DNA of 64,000 nt, from contig NZ_FMDF01000089.1 in assembly GCF_900091955.1 (NCBI RefSeq), positions 23,400 to 87,399 of the forward strand, in the 5' to 3' direction. The notes beneath the pieces are model-generated. The model searched no databases, was not told the DNA's origin, and worked only from the letters and a program-made list of their open reading frames with translations. Made by a program: the position numbers and the translations under genes. The stretch comes from Streptomyces sp. Ncost-T10-10d. GTDB lineage: Bacteria; Actinomycetota; Actinomycetes; Streptomycetales; Streptomycetaceae. Positions 1 through 9,551 of the stretch are shown one piece after another. Numbering within the stretch: position 1 is the first letter of the stretch; each line of letters starts with the position of its first letter.

Positions 1-1
1 C

Positions 2-961
2 TCCTTCGACATCGGCGGCATCGTGCTGCTGTCGCAGGCGATGTTCTGCCTGATCTGGGCGCTCATCAAGGGCGCCGAGTGGGGCTGGGGCGACTACAAG
101 ACGCTCGGCTTCCTGGGCGCGGCCGTGGCCCTGTTCGTGGTCTTCGCCTTCTCCCAGAAGAACGTCAGGGAGCCGCTGATCCCGCTGGCGATGTTCCGGT
201 CCGTGCCGCTGTCCGCGGGCGTGGTCCTGATGGCGCTGATGGCCTTCGCCTTCTTGGGCGGGCTCTTCTTCGTCACCTTCTACCTCCAGAACGTGCACGG
301 TCTGAGCCCCGTCGACAGCGGTCTGCACCTGCTGCCGCTGACCGGGATGATGATCGTCGCCTCGCCGCTCGCGGGCGCCATGATCACCAAGTTCGGCCCG
401 CGGGTCCCGCTGGTCGGCGGCATGGTCTGCACGGCGGTCGCCATGTTCGGCATGTCCCAGCTGACCGTCGGCACCGGCACCCTCACCATGTCGATCTGGT
501 TCGGTCTGCTCGGCCTCGGCCTCGCCCCGGTGATGGTCGGCGCGACCGAGGTCATCGTCGGCAACGCCCCGATGGAGCTCTCCGGCGTCGCGGGTGGTCT
601 GCAGCAGTCCGCCATGCAGGTCGGCGGCAGCCTCGGCACCGCGGTGCTGGGCGCGGTCATGGCCTCCCAGGTCGATTCGAAGCTGGCCGACAACTGGACG
701 GCCGCGAAGCTTCCGCCCCTTACGCCGGAGCAGCTGGACGCTGCGTCCTCGGCCGTCGAGGTCGGCGTACCGCCGGTGGACGGCAACACTCCGCCGGAGG
801 TCGCGGCGCAGATCGCGGGTGTCGCCCATGACACGTTCGTGTCGGGCATGAGCACGGCGTTCATGGTGGCCGGCATCGTCGCGGTGGCCGCCGCGCTGGT
901 CGCCACGCTCACCAAGCGCGGTGCGAATGCCGAGGCGGGCGCGGGCGCGGGTCACATCTGA
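2..961 (+). CDS. MFS drug exporter, DHA2 (EmrB/QacA) type, C-terminal part
   Basis: The frame is open from base 2, so the start lies outside the window and only the last ~319 residues are present. They contain repeated 20-residue hydrophobic segments (e.g. VVLMALMAFAFLGGLFFVTF) and the LQNVHGLSP and LSGVAGGLQQSAMQVGGSLG stretches characteristic of 14-TM DHA2 proton-driven exporters. A soluble loop of about 55 residues (Pro/Ala rich) precedes the final helix, and the protein ends in a short Ala/Gly tail. The expected role is efflux of small toxic molecules across the plasma membrane; the substrate cannot be told. It is followed by a hairpin terminator and so looks like the end of its transcript. 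Confidence 0.88.
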   Translation, partial: SFDIGGIVLLSQAMFCLIWALIKGAEWGWGDYKTLGFLGAAVALFVVFAFSQKNVREPLIPLAMFRSVPLSAGVVLMALMAFAFLGGLFFVTFYLQNVHGLSPVDSGLHLLPLTGMMIVASPLAGAMITKFGPRVPLVGGMVCTAVAMFGMSQLTVGTGTLTMSIWFGLLGLGLAPVMVGATEVIVGNAPMELSGVAGGLQQSAMQVGGSLGTAVLGAVMASQVDSKLADNWTAAKLPPLTPEQLDAASSAVEVGVPPVDGNTPPEVAAQIAGVAHDTFVSGMSTAFMVAGIVAVAAALVATLTKRGANAEAGAGAGHI

Positions 962-1004
962 TCGCTCGTCACGATGCCCCCGGGGCGTCAACACCGTGCG
1001 TACA

Positions 1005-1036
1005 ACAGCCCCGTCGGACCGTTCCGGCGGGGCTGT
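1005..1036 (+). terminator. Hairpin terminator after the MFS gene
   Basis: Perfect 9-bp arms ACAGCCCCG (1005-1013) and CGGGGCTGT (1028-1036) enclose a 14-nt loop, 43 bp after the MFS stop codon. There is no U tract, which is usual for streptomycetes. Confidence 0.6.
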
Positions 1037-1136
1037 CGCCTATCAGGGTGGTGTGACCCGCAGCCCCTTCCCCGGGTGTCGCCCCGCGGGTCAGGGTGCG
1101 TGCAACTGATTCGCACCACCACGGGGGTCGATTTCC

Positions 1137-1499
1137 ATGCGTATGACCGTTCTTGCCGCCGCCCTGGCCGTCACCGCCCTGATTCCGCAGGCCGCGGCCC
1201 ACTCCGCACCCGCCCGGCCCGGGGCCTGCGGAAGCGGTCAGCTCTGCCTCTGGGAGAAGCCGGGCTTCACCGGAGCCCGGCAGGTCCACGAGCTGTCCAC
1301 GATCGACATCGAGAGCTGTGTCCCGCTGCCGGCGGGCAGCAAGGTCCAGTCGCTCGCCAACCGCACGGGCCGGCCCGTCGCCACGTACCAGTCGGCGGAG
1401 TGCGCCGAGACGGGTGAGTTCGAGACCTATCCGGGCGGCGGCACCTGGGTGCCCCAGTCCCCGTACCAGGTCAGGGCCTTCAAGGTCTGGGAGAACTGA
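1137..1499 (+). CDS. Secreted peptidase inhibitor family I36 protein
   Basis: This is a 120-aa protein with a short Sec signal peptide (MRMTVLAAALAVTALIPQAAA, cleavage near residue 21). The mature part has the spaced cysteines and the GQLCLWEKPGFTG and VQSLANRTGRPV segments seen in Streptomyces I36 (SMI-like, beta/gamma-crystallin-fold) inhibitors. It would be exported and could protect the cell from, or regulate, extracellular metalloproteases. That activity is inferred from the family only, since many I36 members are uncharacterised. It is monocistronic between two hairpins. The upstream purine run GGGGG is a weak ribosome binding site. Confidence 0.75.
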   Translation: MRMTVLAAALAVTALIPQAAAHSAPARPGACGSGQLCLWEKPGFTGARQVHELSTIDIESCVPLPAGSKVQSLANRTGRPVATYQSAECAETGEFETYPGGGTWVPQSPYQVRAFKVWEN

Positions 1500-1510
1500 C
1501 CGGACACGCC

Positions 1511-1546
1511 GAAGGGCGGCGGGACCAGGAGGTCCCGCCGCCCTTC
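1511..1546. terminator. Bidirectional terminator between convergent genes
   Basis: A perfect 16-bp stem (GAAGGGCGGCGGGACC and its complement) with an AGGA loop sits between the I36 gene (+) and aceE (-). It lies 12 bp after one stop codon and 18 bp after the other, so it probably ends both transcripts. Confidence 0.85.
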
Positions 1547-1564
1547 GACCGTGGTTCGTCGTGC

Positions 1565-4306
1565 CTACGCGTCGCCGCCGGCCGCGCCCGGGTCGGCCGC
1601 GGTCACATCCAGCAGCTCGTACCGGTCGATCGCCGTCTTCAGCAGCGAACGGTCGATCCGGCCCTCCTTCGCGAGCTCGGTGAGCACCGCGAGGACGATC
1701 GACTGCGCGTCGATGTGGAAGAACCGGCGGGCCGCACCACGGGTGTCGGCGAAGCCGAAGCCGTCCGCACCCAGCGACTGGTACGCACCGGGCACCCAGC
1801 GCGCGATCTGGTCCGGTACGGAACGCATCCAGTCCGAGACCGCCACGAACGGGCCCTCGGAGCCGGAGAGCTTCCGCGTGACGTACGGGACGCGCTGCTC
1901 CTCCTCGGGGTGCAGCAGGTTGTACCGCTCCACGTCCACGGCCTCGCGGCGCAGCTCGTTCCAGGAGGTCGCCGACCAGACGTCCGCCCTGACGTTCCAC
2001 TCGTCGGCGAGGATCCGCTGCGCCTCCACCGCCCACGGGACCGCCACACCGGACGCCATGATCTGGGCCGGGATCTCGCCCCGATCGGCGCTCTTGTAGC
2101 GGTACACGCCCTTGAGGATGCCTTCGACATCCACGTTCTCGGGCTCGGCCGGGTGCTGGATCGGCTCGTTGTAGACGGTGAGGTAGTAGAAGACGTCCTC
2201 GTTCTCTTCGGGGGTCCCGCCGTACATCCGGCGCAGACCGTCCTTGACGATGTGCGCGATCTCGTAACTGAAGGCCGGGTCGTACGCGACACAGCCGGGG
2301 TTGGTCGAGGCGAGCAGCTGCGAGTGGCCGTCCGCGTGCTGGAGACCCTCACCGGTCAGAGTCGTACGACCGGCGGTCGCACCCAGCACGAAGCCGCGCG
2401 CGAGCTGGTCGGCCATCTGCCAGAACTGGTCGCCGGTGCGCTGGAAACCGAACATCGAGTAGAAGACGTACACCGGGATCAGCGGCTCGCCGTGCGTGGC
2501 GTACGCCGAGCCGGCGGCGATCAGCGAGGCCGTGCAGCCGGCCTCGGAGATGCCGTCGTGCAGCATCTGACCGGTCGGCGACTCCTTGTACGCGAGCAGC
2601 AGATCGCGGTCCACCGCCTCGTACTGCTGACCCAGCGGGTTGTAGATCTTCGCGCTCGGGAAGAACGCGTCCATGCCGAAGGTGCGGTACTCGTCGGGCG
2701 CGATCAGCACGAAGCGCTTGCCGATCTCCTTGTCCCGCATGAGGTCCTTCAGGATGCGGACGAACGCCATGGTCGTGGCGATCGACTGCTGGCCCGAACC
2801 CTTCTTCGCGGTCGCGTACGTCTTGTCTTCGGGGAGAGCCAGCGGCTTCGCACGCACCACACGGGTCGGGACATAGCCGCCCAGACCCTTGCGGCGGTCG
2901 TGCATGTACTGGATCTCTTCCGAGTTGCGGCCCGGGTGGTAGTACGGCGGGTAGCCCTCGTCCAACTGCTTGTCCGTGATCGGGATGTGCAGCCGGTCGC
3001 GGAACCGCTTGAGGTCCTCGACCGTGAGCTTCTTCATCTGGTGGGTCGCGTTGCGGCCCTCGAAGTTCGGCCCCAGCGTCCAGCCCTTGACCGTCTGCGC
3101 CAGGATCACCGTCGGCTGGCCCTTGTGGGCCTTGGCCGCCGCATAGGCCGCGTAGACCTTCCTGTGGTCGTGACCGCCACGGCCCAGGTGCAGGATCTGG
3201 TCGTCGGTCATGTCCTTGACCATGTCGCGCAGCCGCGGGTCGTCCCCGAAGAAGTGCTGACGGATGTACGCGCCGGACTCGGTGGCGTACGTCTGGAACT
3301 GACCGTCCGGCGTGGTGTTCAGCTTGTTGACCAGGATGCCCGTGCGGTCCTGCGCGAGCAGCGGGTCCCAGGAACGGTCCCAGACCAGCTTGATGACATT
3401 CCATCCGGCGCCGCGGAACTGCGACTCCAGCTCCTGGATGATCTTGCCGTTGCCGCGCACCGGACCGTCGAGGCGCTGCAGGTTGCAGTTGACCACGAAG
3501 GTCAGGTTGTCCAGGCCCTCACGGGCGGCGATGGAGAGCTGGCCGAGCGACTCGGGCTCGTCCATCTCGCCGTCGCCCAGATACGCCCACACGTGCGACT
3601 GGGAGGTGTCGGCGATGCCGCGCGCCTGCATGTAGCGGTTCATCCGGGCCTGGTAGATCGCGCCGAGCGGGCCGAGGCCCATCGAGACGGTCGGGAACTC
3701 CCAGAAGTCCGGCATCAGTCGCGGGTGCGGGTAGCTGGACAGGCCGTTCGGCGCCTTCGACTTCTCCTGGCGGAAGGCGTCGAGCTGCGCCTCGCTCAGC
3801 CGGTCGAGCAGGAAGGCGCGGGCGTAGATGCCCGGGGACGCGTGCCCCTGGAAGAAGATCTGGTCGCCGCCCAGACCGTCGTCCTTGCCCCGGAAGAAGT
3901 GGTTGAAGCCCACGTCGTACAGCGAGGCCGAGGAGGCGAAGGTGGCGATGTGGCCGCCGACGCCGATCCCCGGACGCTGGGCGCGCGACACCATCACGGC
4001 CGCGTTCCAGCGGGTCGCGTTGAGGACCTTGCGCTCGATCTCCTCGTCGCCGGGGAAGAACGGCTCGTCCTTCGTGGCGATCGTGTTCACGTAGTCCGTG
4101 CTGCGCATCTCCGGCACGGCGACGCGCTTCTCGCGCGCACGCTCGATGAGCCGGAGCATCAGATAACGGGCCCGCTCACGGCCTCGCTCGTCGACCGCGG
4201 CGTCGAGCGAGTCGAGCCATTCCTGGGTCTCTTCGGGATCGAAGTCCGGGACCTGGCTCGGCAGGCCGCCAATGATGATCGGGTTGCGATCGGATCCGGA
4301 AGCCAC
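1565..4306 (-). CDS. aceE: Pyruvate dehydrogenase E1 component, homodimeric type
   Basis: The product is 913 aa, the usual size for the single-chain E1 of the pyruvate dehydrogenase complex, which decarboxylates pyruvate with thiamine diphosphate and passes the acetyl group to E2 lipoate. The N-terminal region ([33 protein letters not shown]) and the ThDP motif, [13 protein letters not shown] followed about 25 residues on by NCNLQRLDG, are intact. The C-terminal transketolase-like part is complete ([18 protein letters not shown]). The start is GTG at 4306, preceded by GAAGGA. E2 and E3 genes are not adjacent. The gene ends at a shared terminator and diverges from the DUF3052 gene across a 470-bp gap. 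Confidence 0.97.
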   Translation of the reverse strand: MASGSDRNPIIIGGLPSQVPDFDPEETQEWLDSLDAAVDERGRERARYLMLRLIERAREKRVAVPEMRSTDYVNTIATKDEPFFPGDEEIERKVLNATRWNAAVMVSRAQRPGIGVGGHIATFASSASLYDVGFNHFFRGKDDGLGGDQIFFQGHASPGIYARAFLLDRLSEAQLDAFRQEKSKAPNGLSSYPHPRLMPDFWEFPTVSMGLGPLGAIYQARMNRYMQARGIADTSQSHVWAYLGDGEMDEPESLGQLSIAAREGLDNLTFVVNCNLQRLDGPVRGNGKIIQELESQFRGAGWNVIKLVWDRSWDPLLAQDRTGILVNKLNTTPDGQFQTYATESGAYIRQHFFGDDPRLRDMVKDMTDDQILHLGRGGHDHRKVYAAYAAAKAHKGQPTVILAQTVKGWTLGPNFEGRNATHQMKKLTVEDLKRFRDRLHIPITDKQLDEGYPPYYHPGRNSEEIQYMHDRRKGLGGYVPTRVVRAKPLALPEDKTYATAKKGSGQQSIATTMAFVRILKDLMRDKEIGKRFVLIAPDEYRTFGMDAFFPSAKIYNPLGQQYEAVDRDLLLAYKESPTGQMLHDGISEAGCTASLIAAGSAYATHGEPLIPVYVFYSMFGFQRTGDQFWQMADQLARGFVLGATAGRTTLTGEGLQHADGHSQLLASTNPGCVAYDPAFSYEIAHIVKDGLRRMYGGTPEENEDVFYYLTVYNEPIQHPAEPENVDVEGILKGVYRYKSADRGEIPAQIMASGVAVPWAVEAQRILADEWNVRADVWSATSWNELRREAVDVERYNLLHPEEEQRVPYVTRKLSGSEGPFVAVSDWMRSVPDQIARWVPGAYQSLGADGFGFADTRGAARRFFHIDAQSIVLAVLTELAKEGRIDRSLLKTAIDRYELLDVTAADPGAAGGDA

Positions 4307-4776
4307 GCTGTTCCTTCGCTATTAGGTGCTGCTCTACGGGGCCTGGTTACGGGAGAACATGCCCCCGGGATGTATGCATGTACGCCATCACCATCGTGTA
4401 CCGCAGGGGCGCAAACGTCATCTCTACCGAGGGGTAACCGCCGTGTTGCGAGACATCGCGTCCGTGGCGCGGGGATGGGCTGGTCCAAACCGCAACCATA
4501 CGCCCAACCCGTCCAAGCGTTCCCAAAGGATGTTCGACTCCGAATGGCGGACCGAAACGGCATAAGCTGTGGAAGGACGTAAAGGGTGTGACGGTAGCGC
4601 TCGGCCCCCGCAGGGGACCTGCCGACAGTGCGGCGACGTGGCAGGGAACGTCACCGTTTAGGCGGTCTCGCACGCTGGGTACTTGCGCGATCCGCCGCTC
4701 CCGTGTGGACTACGGCCAACGCCCCGCGCACGCGCGTGGCTGAAGCATTTTCCGAAACATGATCAGGAGGCAACCC
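4307..4776. promoter_or_regulatory. Divergent intergenic region, aceE / DUF3052 gene
   Basis: These 470 bp must carry the promoters of aceE (left) and the DUF3052-peroxiredoxin genes (right). I see no coding region of credible composition and no riboswitch or tRNA-like fold. The SD AGGAGG (4765-4770) at the right end belongs to the DUF3052 gene. No -10/-35 pair was convincing enough to place. Confidence 0.5.
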
Positions 4777-5214
4777 GTGAGCGCGACCGCGGACCACGCG
4801 GAGGAGCGGACCAACCCGGCAGCACGCCTGGGGTTCGAGCCCGGACAGGTGGTCCAGGAGATCGGCTACGACGACGACGTCGAGCAGGAGCTCCGTGAGG
4901 GCATTGAGGCCACTATCGGCCAGGATCTCGTCGATGAGGACTACGACGACGTCGCAGACGTCGTCCTGCTGTGGTTCCGCGACGAGGACGGCGACCTTAC
5001 GGACGCGCTGGTGGATGCCATTGGTCTGATCGAGGACGGCGGCGCGGTCTGGCTGATGACGCCGAAGACCGGCCGTGATGGATACGTCGAACCGAGCGAC
5101 ATCAACGAGGCTGCACAGACCGCCGGTCTCTCCCAGACCAAGAGCATCAATGCAGGCAAGGACTGGACGGGAAGCCGTCTGGTCACACCGAAGGCGGCCA
5201 AAGCCAAGCGCTGA
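4777..5214 (+). CDS. DUF3052 domain-containing protein
   Basis: This 145-aa acidic cytoplasmic protein has no signal or membrane segment. The sequence is typical of the actinobacterial DUF3052 family, with RLGFEPGQVVQEIGYDDDVE near the N-terminus, the acidic stretch DEDYDDVADVVLLWFRDEDGD in the middle and a basic C-terminus. The function is unknown. I chose GTG 4777 rather than the upstream ATG 4759 because AGGAGG lies 7 bp before the GTG and inside the longer alternative. Its constant position between aceE and the peroxiredoxin in streptomycetes is from memory. A strong hairpin follows, so it may be transcribed alone or read through into the peroxiredoxin. Confidence 0.88.
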   Translation: MSATADHAEERTNPAARLGFEPGQVVQEIGYDDDVEQELREGIEATIGQDLVDEDYDDVADVVLLWFRDEDGDLTDALVDAIGLIEDGGAVWLMTPKTGRDGYVEPSDINEAAQTAGLSQTKSINAGKDWTGSRLVTPKAAKAKR

Positions 5215-5240
5215 ACCGCATTCGCCACGCACTCGCCCTG

Positions 5241-5274
5241 AAGGCCTCCGACGGCATGAGCCGCCGGAGGCCTT
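5241..5274 (+). terminator. Terminator after the DUF3052 gene
   Basis: Perfect arms AAGGCCTCCG / CGGAGGCCTT surround a second internal CGGC/GCCG pairing. The 3' side runs into CTTCTTCGT. It lies 27 bp after the stop. Confidence 0.8.
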
Positions 5275-5421
5275 CTTCGTACGGCTCCATGCGCCCTCTT
5301 GCGTACGGCTGGGGCGCAGGGTGCCCCCGCGCGGGCGCTGCGTGGCCTGCTGCGGGCTCTGCGTAGGGTGGGAGCCACCCGGACAGCCCAGCCCGGTGGA
5401 CGTAGCGAAGGGACGCGTTTC

Positions 5422-5880
5422 ATGGCGATCGAGGTCGGTACCCAGGCCCCGGATTTCGAGCTGAAGGACAACCACGGCCGGACCGTGAAGCTCTCCGACT
5501 TCCGCGGCGAGAAGAATGTCGTGCTGCTGTTCTACCCGTTCGCCTTCACCGGCGTCTGCACGGGTGAGCTCTGCGCGCTCCGCGACGAGCTGCCGAAGTT
5601 CGAGAACGACGACACGCAGCTGCTCGCCGTCTCCAACGACTCCATCCACACCCTGCGCGTCTTCGCCGAGCAGGAAGGTCTCGAGTACCCGCTGGTCTCG
5701 GACTTCTGGCCGCACGGCGAGACCTCGCGGGCCTACGGCGTCTTCGACGAGGAGAAGGGCTGCGCGGTGCGCGGCACCTTCATCATCGACAAGGAGGGCG
5801 TGGTGCGCTGGACCGTCGTCAACGGTCTGCCCGACGCGCGGGACCTCAACGACTACATCAAGGCGCTCGACACGCTCTGA
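5422..5880 (+). CDS. Peroxiredoxin, AhpE/BCP-like
   Basis: This 152-aa thiol peroxidase reduces hydroperoxides and peroxynitrite in the cytoplasm. It has the thioredoxin-fold opening [21 protein letters not shown] and the active-site segment [15 protein letters not shown], in which the first Cys is the peroxidatic residue after the PxxxT/P pattern, plus the conserved catalytic Arg region further on ([14 protein letters not shown]). The start is ATG 5422; the frame extends upstream without homology. It resembles mycobacterial AhpE, a one-Cys enzyme recycled by mycoredoxin. A second Cys occurs 5 residues after the first, so the recycling chemistry is uncertain. It stands just upstream of the Ter stress locus. 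Confidence 0.9.
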   Translation: MAIEVGTQAPDFELKDNHGRTVKLSDFRGEKNVVLLFYPFAFTGVCTGELCALRDELPKFENDDTQLLAVSNDSIHTLRVFAEQEGLEYPLVSDFWPHGETSRAYGVFDEEKGCAVRGTFIIDKEGVVRWTVVNGLPDARDLNDYIKALDTL

Positions 5881-6027
5881 TCCGGGACCGGAGGATCCGC
5901 GGGCGTCCCGGCCAAAAGCCTGCTTTGGCCGGGAACCGGTCACTAGGATCCACTCGTTGATCGGATGCCAACGCAACGTGGAGGCGCCGGCAGCCGCCGG
6001 CCCCCAAGGAAACCAATGGGAGGACTC

Positions 6028-6603
6028 GTGGGAGTCAGCCTCAGCAAGGGCGGCAACGTCTCGCTGACCAAGGCCGCGCCCAACCTGACGGCGGTCATCG
6101 TCGGTCTGGGCTGGGATGCTCGTACCACCACCGGTGGTGACTTCGACCTCGACGCCAGCGCCCTGCTGACGAACGCCGAGGGCAAGGTCGGCAGCGACGG
6201 CAACTTCGTCTTCTTCAACAACCTCAAGAGCCCCGACGGCTCCGTCGAGCACACCGGTGACAACCTCACCGGTGAGGGCGAGGGCGACGACGAGGTCATC
6301 AAGGTGAACCTGGCCGGAGTTCCGGCCGATGTCGACAAGATCGTCTTCCCGGTCTCGATCTACGAGGCCGAGACCCGCCAGCAGAGCTTCGGCCAGGTGC
6401 GCAACGCGTACATCCGCGTGGTCAACCAGGCCGACAACAGCGAGCTGGCGCGTTACGACCTGAGCGAGGACGCCTCGACGGAGACCGCCATGGTCTTCGG
6501 CGAGCTGTACCGCAACGGGGCGGAGTGGAAGTTCCGCGCCATCGGTCAGGGTTACGCCTCGGGGCTGCGCGGTATCGCGCAGGACTTCGGCGTCAACGTC
6601 TGA
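6028..6603 (+). CDS. terD: TerD family stress protein (copy 1)
   Basis: A 191-aa canonical TerD with the N-terminal [20 protein letters not shown], a calcium-binding segment [10 protein letters not shown], the tract [20 protein letters not shown] and the conserved C-terminus [19 protein letters not shown]. TerD proteins are cytoplasmic beta-sandwich Ca2+ binders linked to tellurite, phage and general stress responses. GTG 6028 is chosen because GGGAGGA precedes it by 3 bp and it aligns with the family N-terminus. It is followed by a near-identical copy, a tandem duplication typical of streptomycetes. Confidence 0.95.
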   Translation: MGVSLSKGGNVSLTKAAPNLTAVIVGLGWDARTTTGGDFDLDASALLTNAEGKVGSDGNFVFFNNLKSPDGSVEHTGDNLTGEGEGDDEVIKVNLAGVPADVDKIVFPVSIYEAETRQQSFGQVRNAYIRVVNQADNSELARYDLSEDASTETAMVFGELYRNGAEWKFRAIGQGYASGLRGIAQDFGVNV

Positions 6604-6800
6604 CCGGACGCGACCGGGCCGAGCCGCCGAGGCGCGGCCCGGTCCGCGTCAGCATGTACCCCGTCCGGCGCCGCACCCCGTGCGGCGCCGGATGCGCTGA
6701 ACAGCCGGTTCGGCAGCTCAAGCTCCGGCTGCTGAACGGCTGGACGGCTGAACGGTTCGACAGCTCAACAGACGGTTCATCGACTCGGGGAGGACACACC

Positions 6801-7376
6801 ATGGGCGTCACGCTCGCCAAGGGAGGCAATGTCTCCCTCTCCAAGGCCGCACCCAACCTCACCCAGGTGCTGGTCGGGCTCGGCTGGGACGCACGATCCA
6901 CCACGGGCGCCGACTTCGACCTCGACGCCAGCGCGCTGCTGTGCCAGTCGGGCCGGGTGCTCGGCGACGAATGGTTCGTGTTCTACAACAACCTCACGAG
7001 CCCCGACGGCTCCGTGGAGCACACCGGTGACAACCTCACGGGTGAGGGCGAGGGCGACGACGAGTCGGTCATCGTGAATCTCACTCAGGTGCCTGCGCAC
7101 TGCGACAAGATCATTTTTCCGGTCTCGATCCATGAGGCGGACAATCGAGGGCAGACCTTCGGGCAGGTCGGCAATGCGTTCATCCGTGTGGTGAACCAGG
7201 CGGACGGTCAGGAACTCGCGCGTTACGACCTCAGCGAGGACGCCTCGACGGAAACCGCGATGATCTTCGGTGAGCTCTACCGGTACAACGGCGAGTGGAA
7301 GTTCCGTGCAGTGGGACAGGGGTACGCGTCGGGGCTGCGCGGCATCGCTCTAGACTTCGGGGTCAACGTTTCGTAA
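6801..7376 (+). CDS. terD: TerD family stress protein (copy 2)
   Basis: A second 191-aa TerD, closely similar along its whole length to the copy at 6028-6603 (same [30 protein letters not shown] and [14 protein letters not shown] segments). ATG 6801 has GGGGAGGA 6 bp upstream. The 197-bp gap from copy 1 contains several short repeated words (GCTGAACGG, CAGCTCAA) and no gene. Differences cluster in the N-terminal half, e.g. [17 protein letters not shown] in place of [18 protein letters not shown], so the two copies may have diverged in metal or partner preference; this is inference. Confidence 0.95.
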   Translation: MGVTLAKGGNVSLSKAAPNLTQVLVGLGWDARSTTGADFDLDASALLCQSGRVLGDEWFVFYNNLTSPDGSVEHTGDNLTGEGEGDDESVIVNLTQVPAHCDKIIFPVSIHEADNRGQTFGQVGNAFIRVVNQADGQELARYDLSEDASTETAMIFGELYRYNGEWKFRAVGQGYASGLRGIALDFGVNVS

Positions 7377-7448
7377 AGCCGCGCACGGCGCGGGGGAGCC
7401 CCGTACACACCCGGGGGAGACCCGTTACATAACACGATGGGGTAGCCA

Positions 7449-8591
7449 GTGCTTCTGAAAACCTTCGGCTGGTCGTTCGCGGTTACCGCGCTCGGCCTGG
7501 TCGCAGCGGTGATCTACGGGGGGTGGGAAGCCTTCGGAGTGGTTGCGATTCTTTCCGTCCTGGAGATCTCGCTGTCCTTCGACAATGCGGTGGTCAACGC
7601 CGGAATCCTGAAGAAGATGAATGCCTTCTGGCAGAAGATCTTCCTCACGGTCGGTGTGCTCATCGCGGTCTTCGGTATGCGGCTGGTGTTCCCCGTCGTG
7701 ATCGTGGCCATCACCGCCAAGCTGGGTCCGATCGAAGCGATCGATCTTTCGTTCAACCAGCCCGAGCGCTACCAGGAACTGGTCACGGACGCCCACCCGG
7801 CGATTGCCGCCTTCGGTGGCATGTTCCTGCTGATGATCTTCCTCGACTTCATTTTCGAGGAGCGTGACATCCAGTGGCTGCGCTGGATCGAGCGGCCGCT
7901 CGCCAAGCTCGGCAAGGTCGACATGCTGTCGGTCTGCATCGCGCTGATCGTGCTGCTGATCACGTCCATGACCTTCGCGACGCACGCGCACCAGCACGGC
8001 GGCGGCCACGCGGACAAGGCGGAGACCGTCCTGCTCGCCGGAGTCGCGGGTCTGATCACGTACCTGATCGTCGGCGGTCTCTCCGGCTTCTTCGAGAACA
8101 AGCTGGAGGAAGAGGAGGAACGGGAGCACGAGGTCGAGGAGGAGGCCAGGAAGACGGGTAAGAAGGTCTCCGCGGTCGTACTCGCCGGCAAGGCCGCGTT
8201 CTTCATGTTCCTCTACCTGGAAGTGCTCGACGCGTCCTTCTCGTTCGACGGTGTCATCGGCGCCTTCGCCATCACCAACAACATCGTGCTGATGGCCCTC
8301 GGCCTGGGTATCGGCGCCATGTACGTCCGGTCGCTCACGGTCTACCTGGTCCGTCAGGGCACCCTCGACGACTACGTCTACCTGGAGCACGGCGCCCACT
8401 ACGCCATCGGCGCGCTGGCCGTCCTCCTCCTCGTCACCATCCAGTACCAGATCAACGAGCTCATCACCGGTGGCATCGGCGTCGTGCTGATCGGCTGGTC
8501 CTTCTGGTCCTCCGTCCGGCGCAACAAGGCGCTGGAGGCCGCAGGCGGGGACGACGCAGGTTCCAAGGCAGAAGTCCCGTCCGGGGTGTGA
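7449..8591 (+). CDS. DUF475 integral membrane protein (TerC-like)
   Basis: A 380-aa multi-pass membrane protein. The first helices contain ILSVLEISLSFDNAVVNAG, the SxDNA signature shared by the TerC/DUF475/LysE-like superfamily; a second SFDGVIGAF appears near residue 265, giving an internal two-fold repeat. A charged, Glu-rich cytoplasmic loop (EEEEREHEVEEEARKTGKK) separates the halves. TerC proteins are membrane partners of TerD and TerB in metal or stress sensing, and some move Mn2+. Start is GTG 7449. The gene follows terD copy 2 by 72 bp in the same direction, so it is probably part of the Ter transcript. Confidence 0.92.
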   Translation: MLLKTFGWSFAVTALGLVAAVIYGGWEAFGVVAILSVLEISLSFDNAVVNAGILKKMNAFWQKIFLTVGVLIAVFGMRLVFPVVIVAITAKLGPIEAIDLSFNQPERYQELVTDAHPAIAAFGGMFLLMIFLDFIFEERDIQWLRWIERPLAKLGKVDMLSVCIALIVLLITSMTFATHAHQHGGGHADKAETVLLAGVAGLITYLIVGGLSGFFENKLEEEEEREHEVEEEARKTGKKVSAVVLAGKAAFFMFLYLEVLDASFSFDGVIGAFAITNNIVLMALGLGIGAMYVRSLTVYLVRQGTLDDYVYLEHGAHYAIGALAVLLLVTIQYQINELITGGIGVVLIGWSFWSSVRRNKALEAAGGDDAGSKAEVPSGV

Positions 8592-8732
8592 CCCGGTAGG
8601 GATTGAGGAACGCTCTCAGCGGGGCGGTCCGTACGGCGACGGTTCTCCGGGAACACCCGGGCCCGGCCCGGCGGCCGCCCCGCAGTGATGTGTGCGGGGC
8701 CGGTGCACTACCGATACGTGTGGGGGTTGGGG

Positions 8733-9467
8733 ATGGCGTTCTGGGACAGCCTGTGGCCGAGGCGGGAGGCGCAGTTCGAGTCGGGCAACGCGTCGACCAG
8801 CTCCATCGTGCTCTCCAGGCGGCACGCCACGGTCTCGTTGACCAAGCAGGGTGCGCTGACCGGCAATCTGCGGGTCAACCTCTCCTGGCGGATGCGTACG
8901 TCCGACATCGAGGGCAGGTCGCGGCAGAGCGGCCGGCTGCTGCGCCCCATGAAGCTCTTCCAGCCCGATGTGGTCCAGGCGCACACCCAGGGCATGGTCA
9001 ATGTCGACCTGGACCTGGGCTGCATGTACGAGCTGAAGGACGGCACCAAGGGCGTGGTCCAGCCCCTGGGCAATCTCATCGGCGACCTGAACGGGCCGCC
9101 GTACATCCGGCTCAGCGGGGACGACCGCTTCGGGGCACCGTCGGGCGAGACCGTCTACGTCAATCTCGACCAGCGCGAGAAGATCAAGCGGCTGCTGTTC
9201 TTCGTCTACATCTACGACCAGACGCCTGCCTTCGACCGTACGCACGCCATGGTGACGCTCTACCCGGGCAACGGCCCGCGGATCGAGATCGAACTCGACG
9301 AGCGAGCACCGCAGGCCCGCTCCTGCGCAGTGTTCACGGTGGAGAACATCAAGGACGAGCTGATCGTGCGGCGCGAGGTGAAGTTCGTGTACGGATTCCA
9401 GTCGGAGCTGGACCGGCTGTACGGCTGGGGCATGCAGTGGGGGCGGGGCTACAAGTCCCGGACCTGA
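8733..9467 (+). CDS. TerD-superfamily protein (tellurium resistance, TerA-like)
   Basis: A 244-aa protein lacking the standard TerD N-terminus but retaining the superfamily core: RHATVSLTKQGALTGNLRVNLSW, a degenerate metal-binding segment NVDLDLGCMYEL, RLSGDDRFGAPSGETVYVNL, and KIKRLLFFVYIYD, followed by an IEIELDE stretch and a basic C-terminus. In Streptomyces annotations such proteins are called tellurium resistance proteins. ATG 8733 follows GGGGGTTGGGG and removes a non-homologous extension from 8685. It lies 141 bp after the DUF475 gene on the same strand. Its biochemical role is unknown; by context it works with the TerD proteins. Confidence 0.85.
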   Translation: MAFWDSLWPRREAQFESGNASTSSIVLSRRHATVSLTKQGALTGNLRVNLSWRMRTSDIEGRSRQSGRLLRPMKLFQPDVVQAHTQGMVNVDLDLGCMYELKDGTKGVVQPLGNLIGDLNGPPYIRLSGDDRFGAPSGETVYVNLDQREKIKRLLFFVYIYDQTPAFDRTHAMVTLYPGNGPRIEIELDERAPQARSCAVFTVENIKDELIVRREVKFVYGFQSELDRLYGWGMQWGRGYKSRT

Positions 9468-9551
9468 GCCGACACCGGACGGCCCGCACGCGGTTCAGGG
9501 GCACCTCAGGGCCGTTCCGGGGCCGCGTTCCACGGCCGTCTCCTGGCCGTC

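Noticed and set aside
1715..4582. Very long open frame antisense to aceE
   Set aside because: The pyruvate dehydrogenase frame is unmistakable; the antisense frame is Val/Arg/Leu-rich, as expected from codon-position GC bias, and no domain is recognisable.
6028..9467. Dedicated tellurite resistance operon
   Set aside because: The TerD and TerC-like genes are normal chromosomal stress genes in Streptomyces; tellurite resistance as such cannot be inferred.
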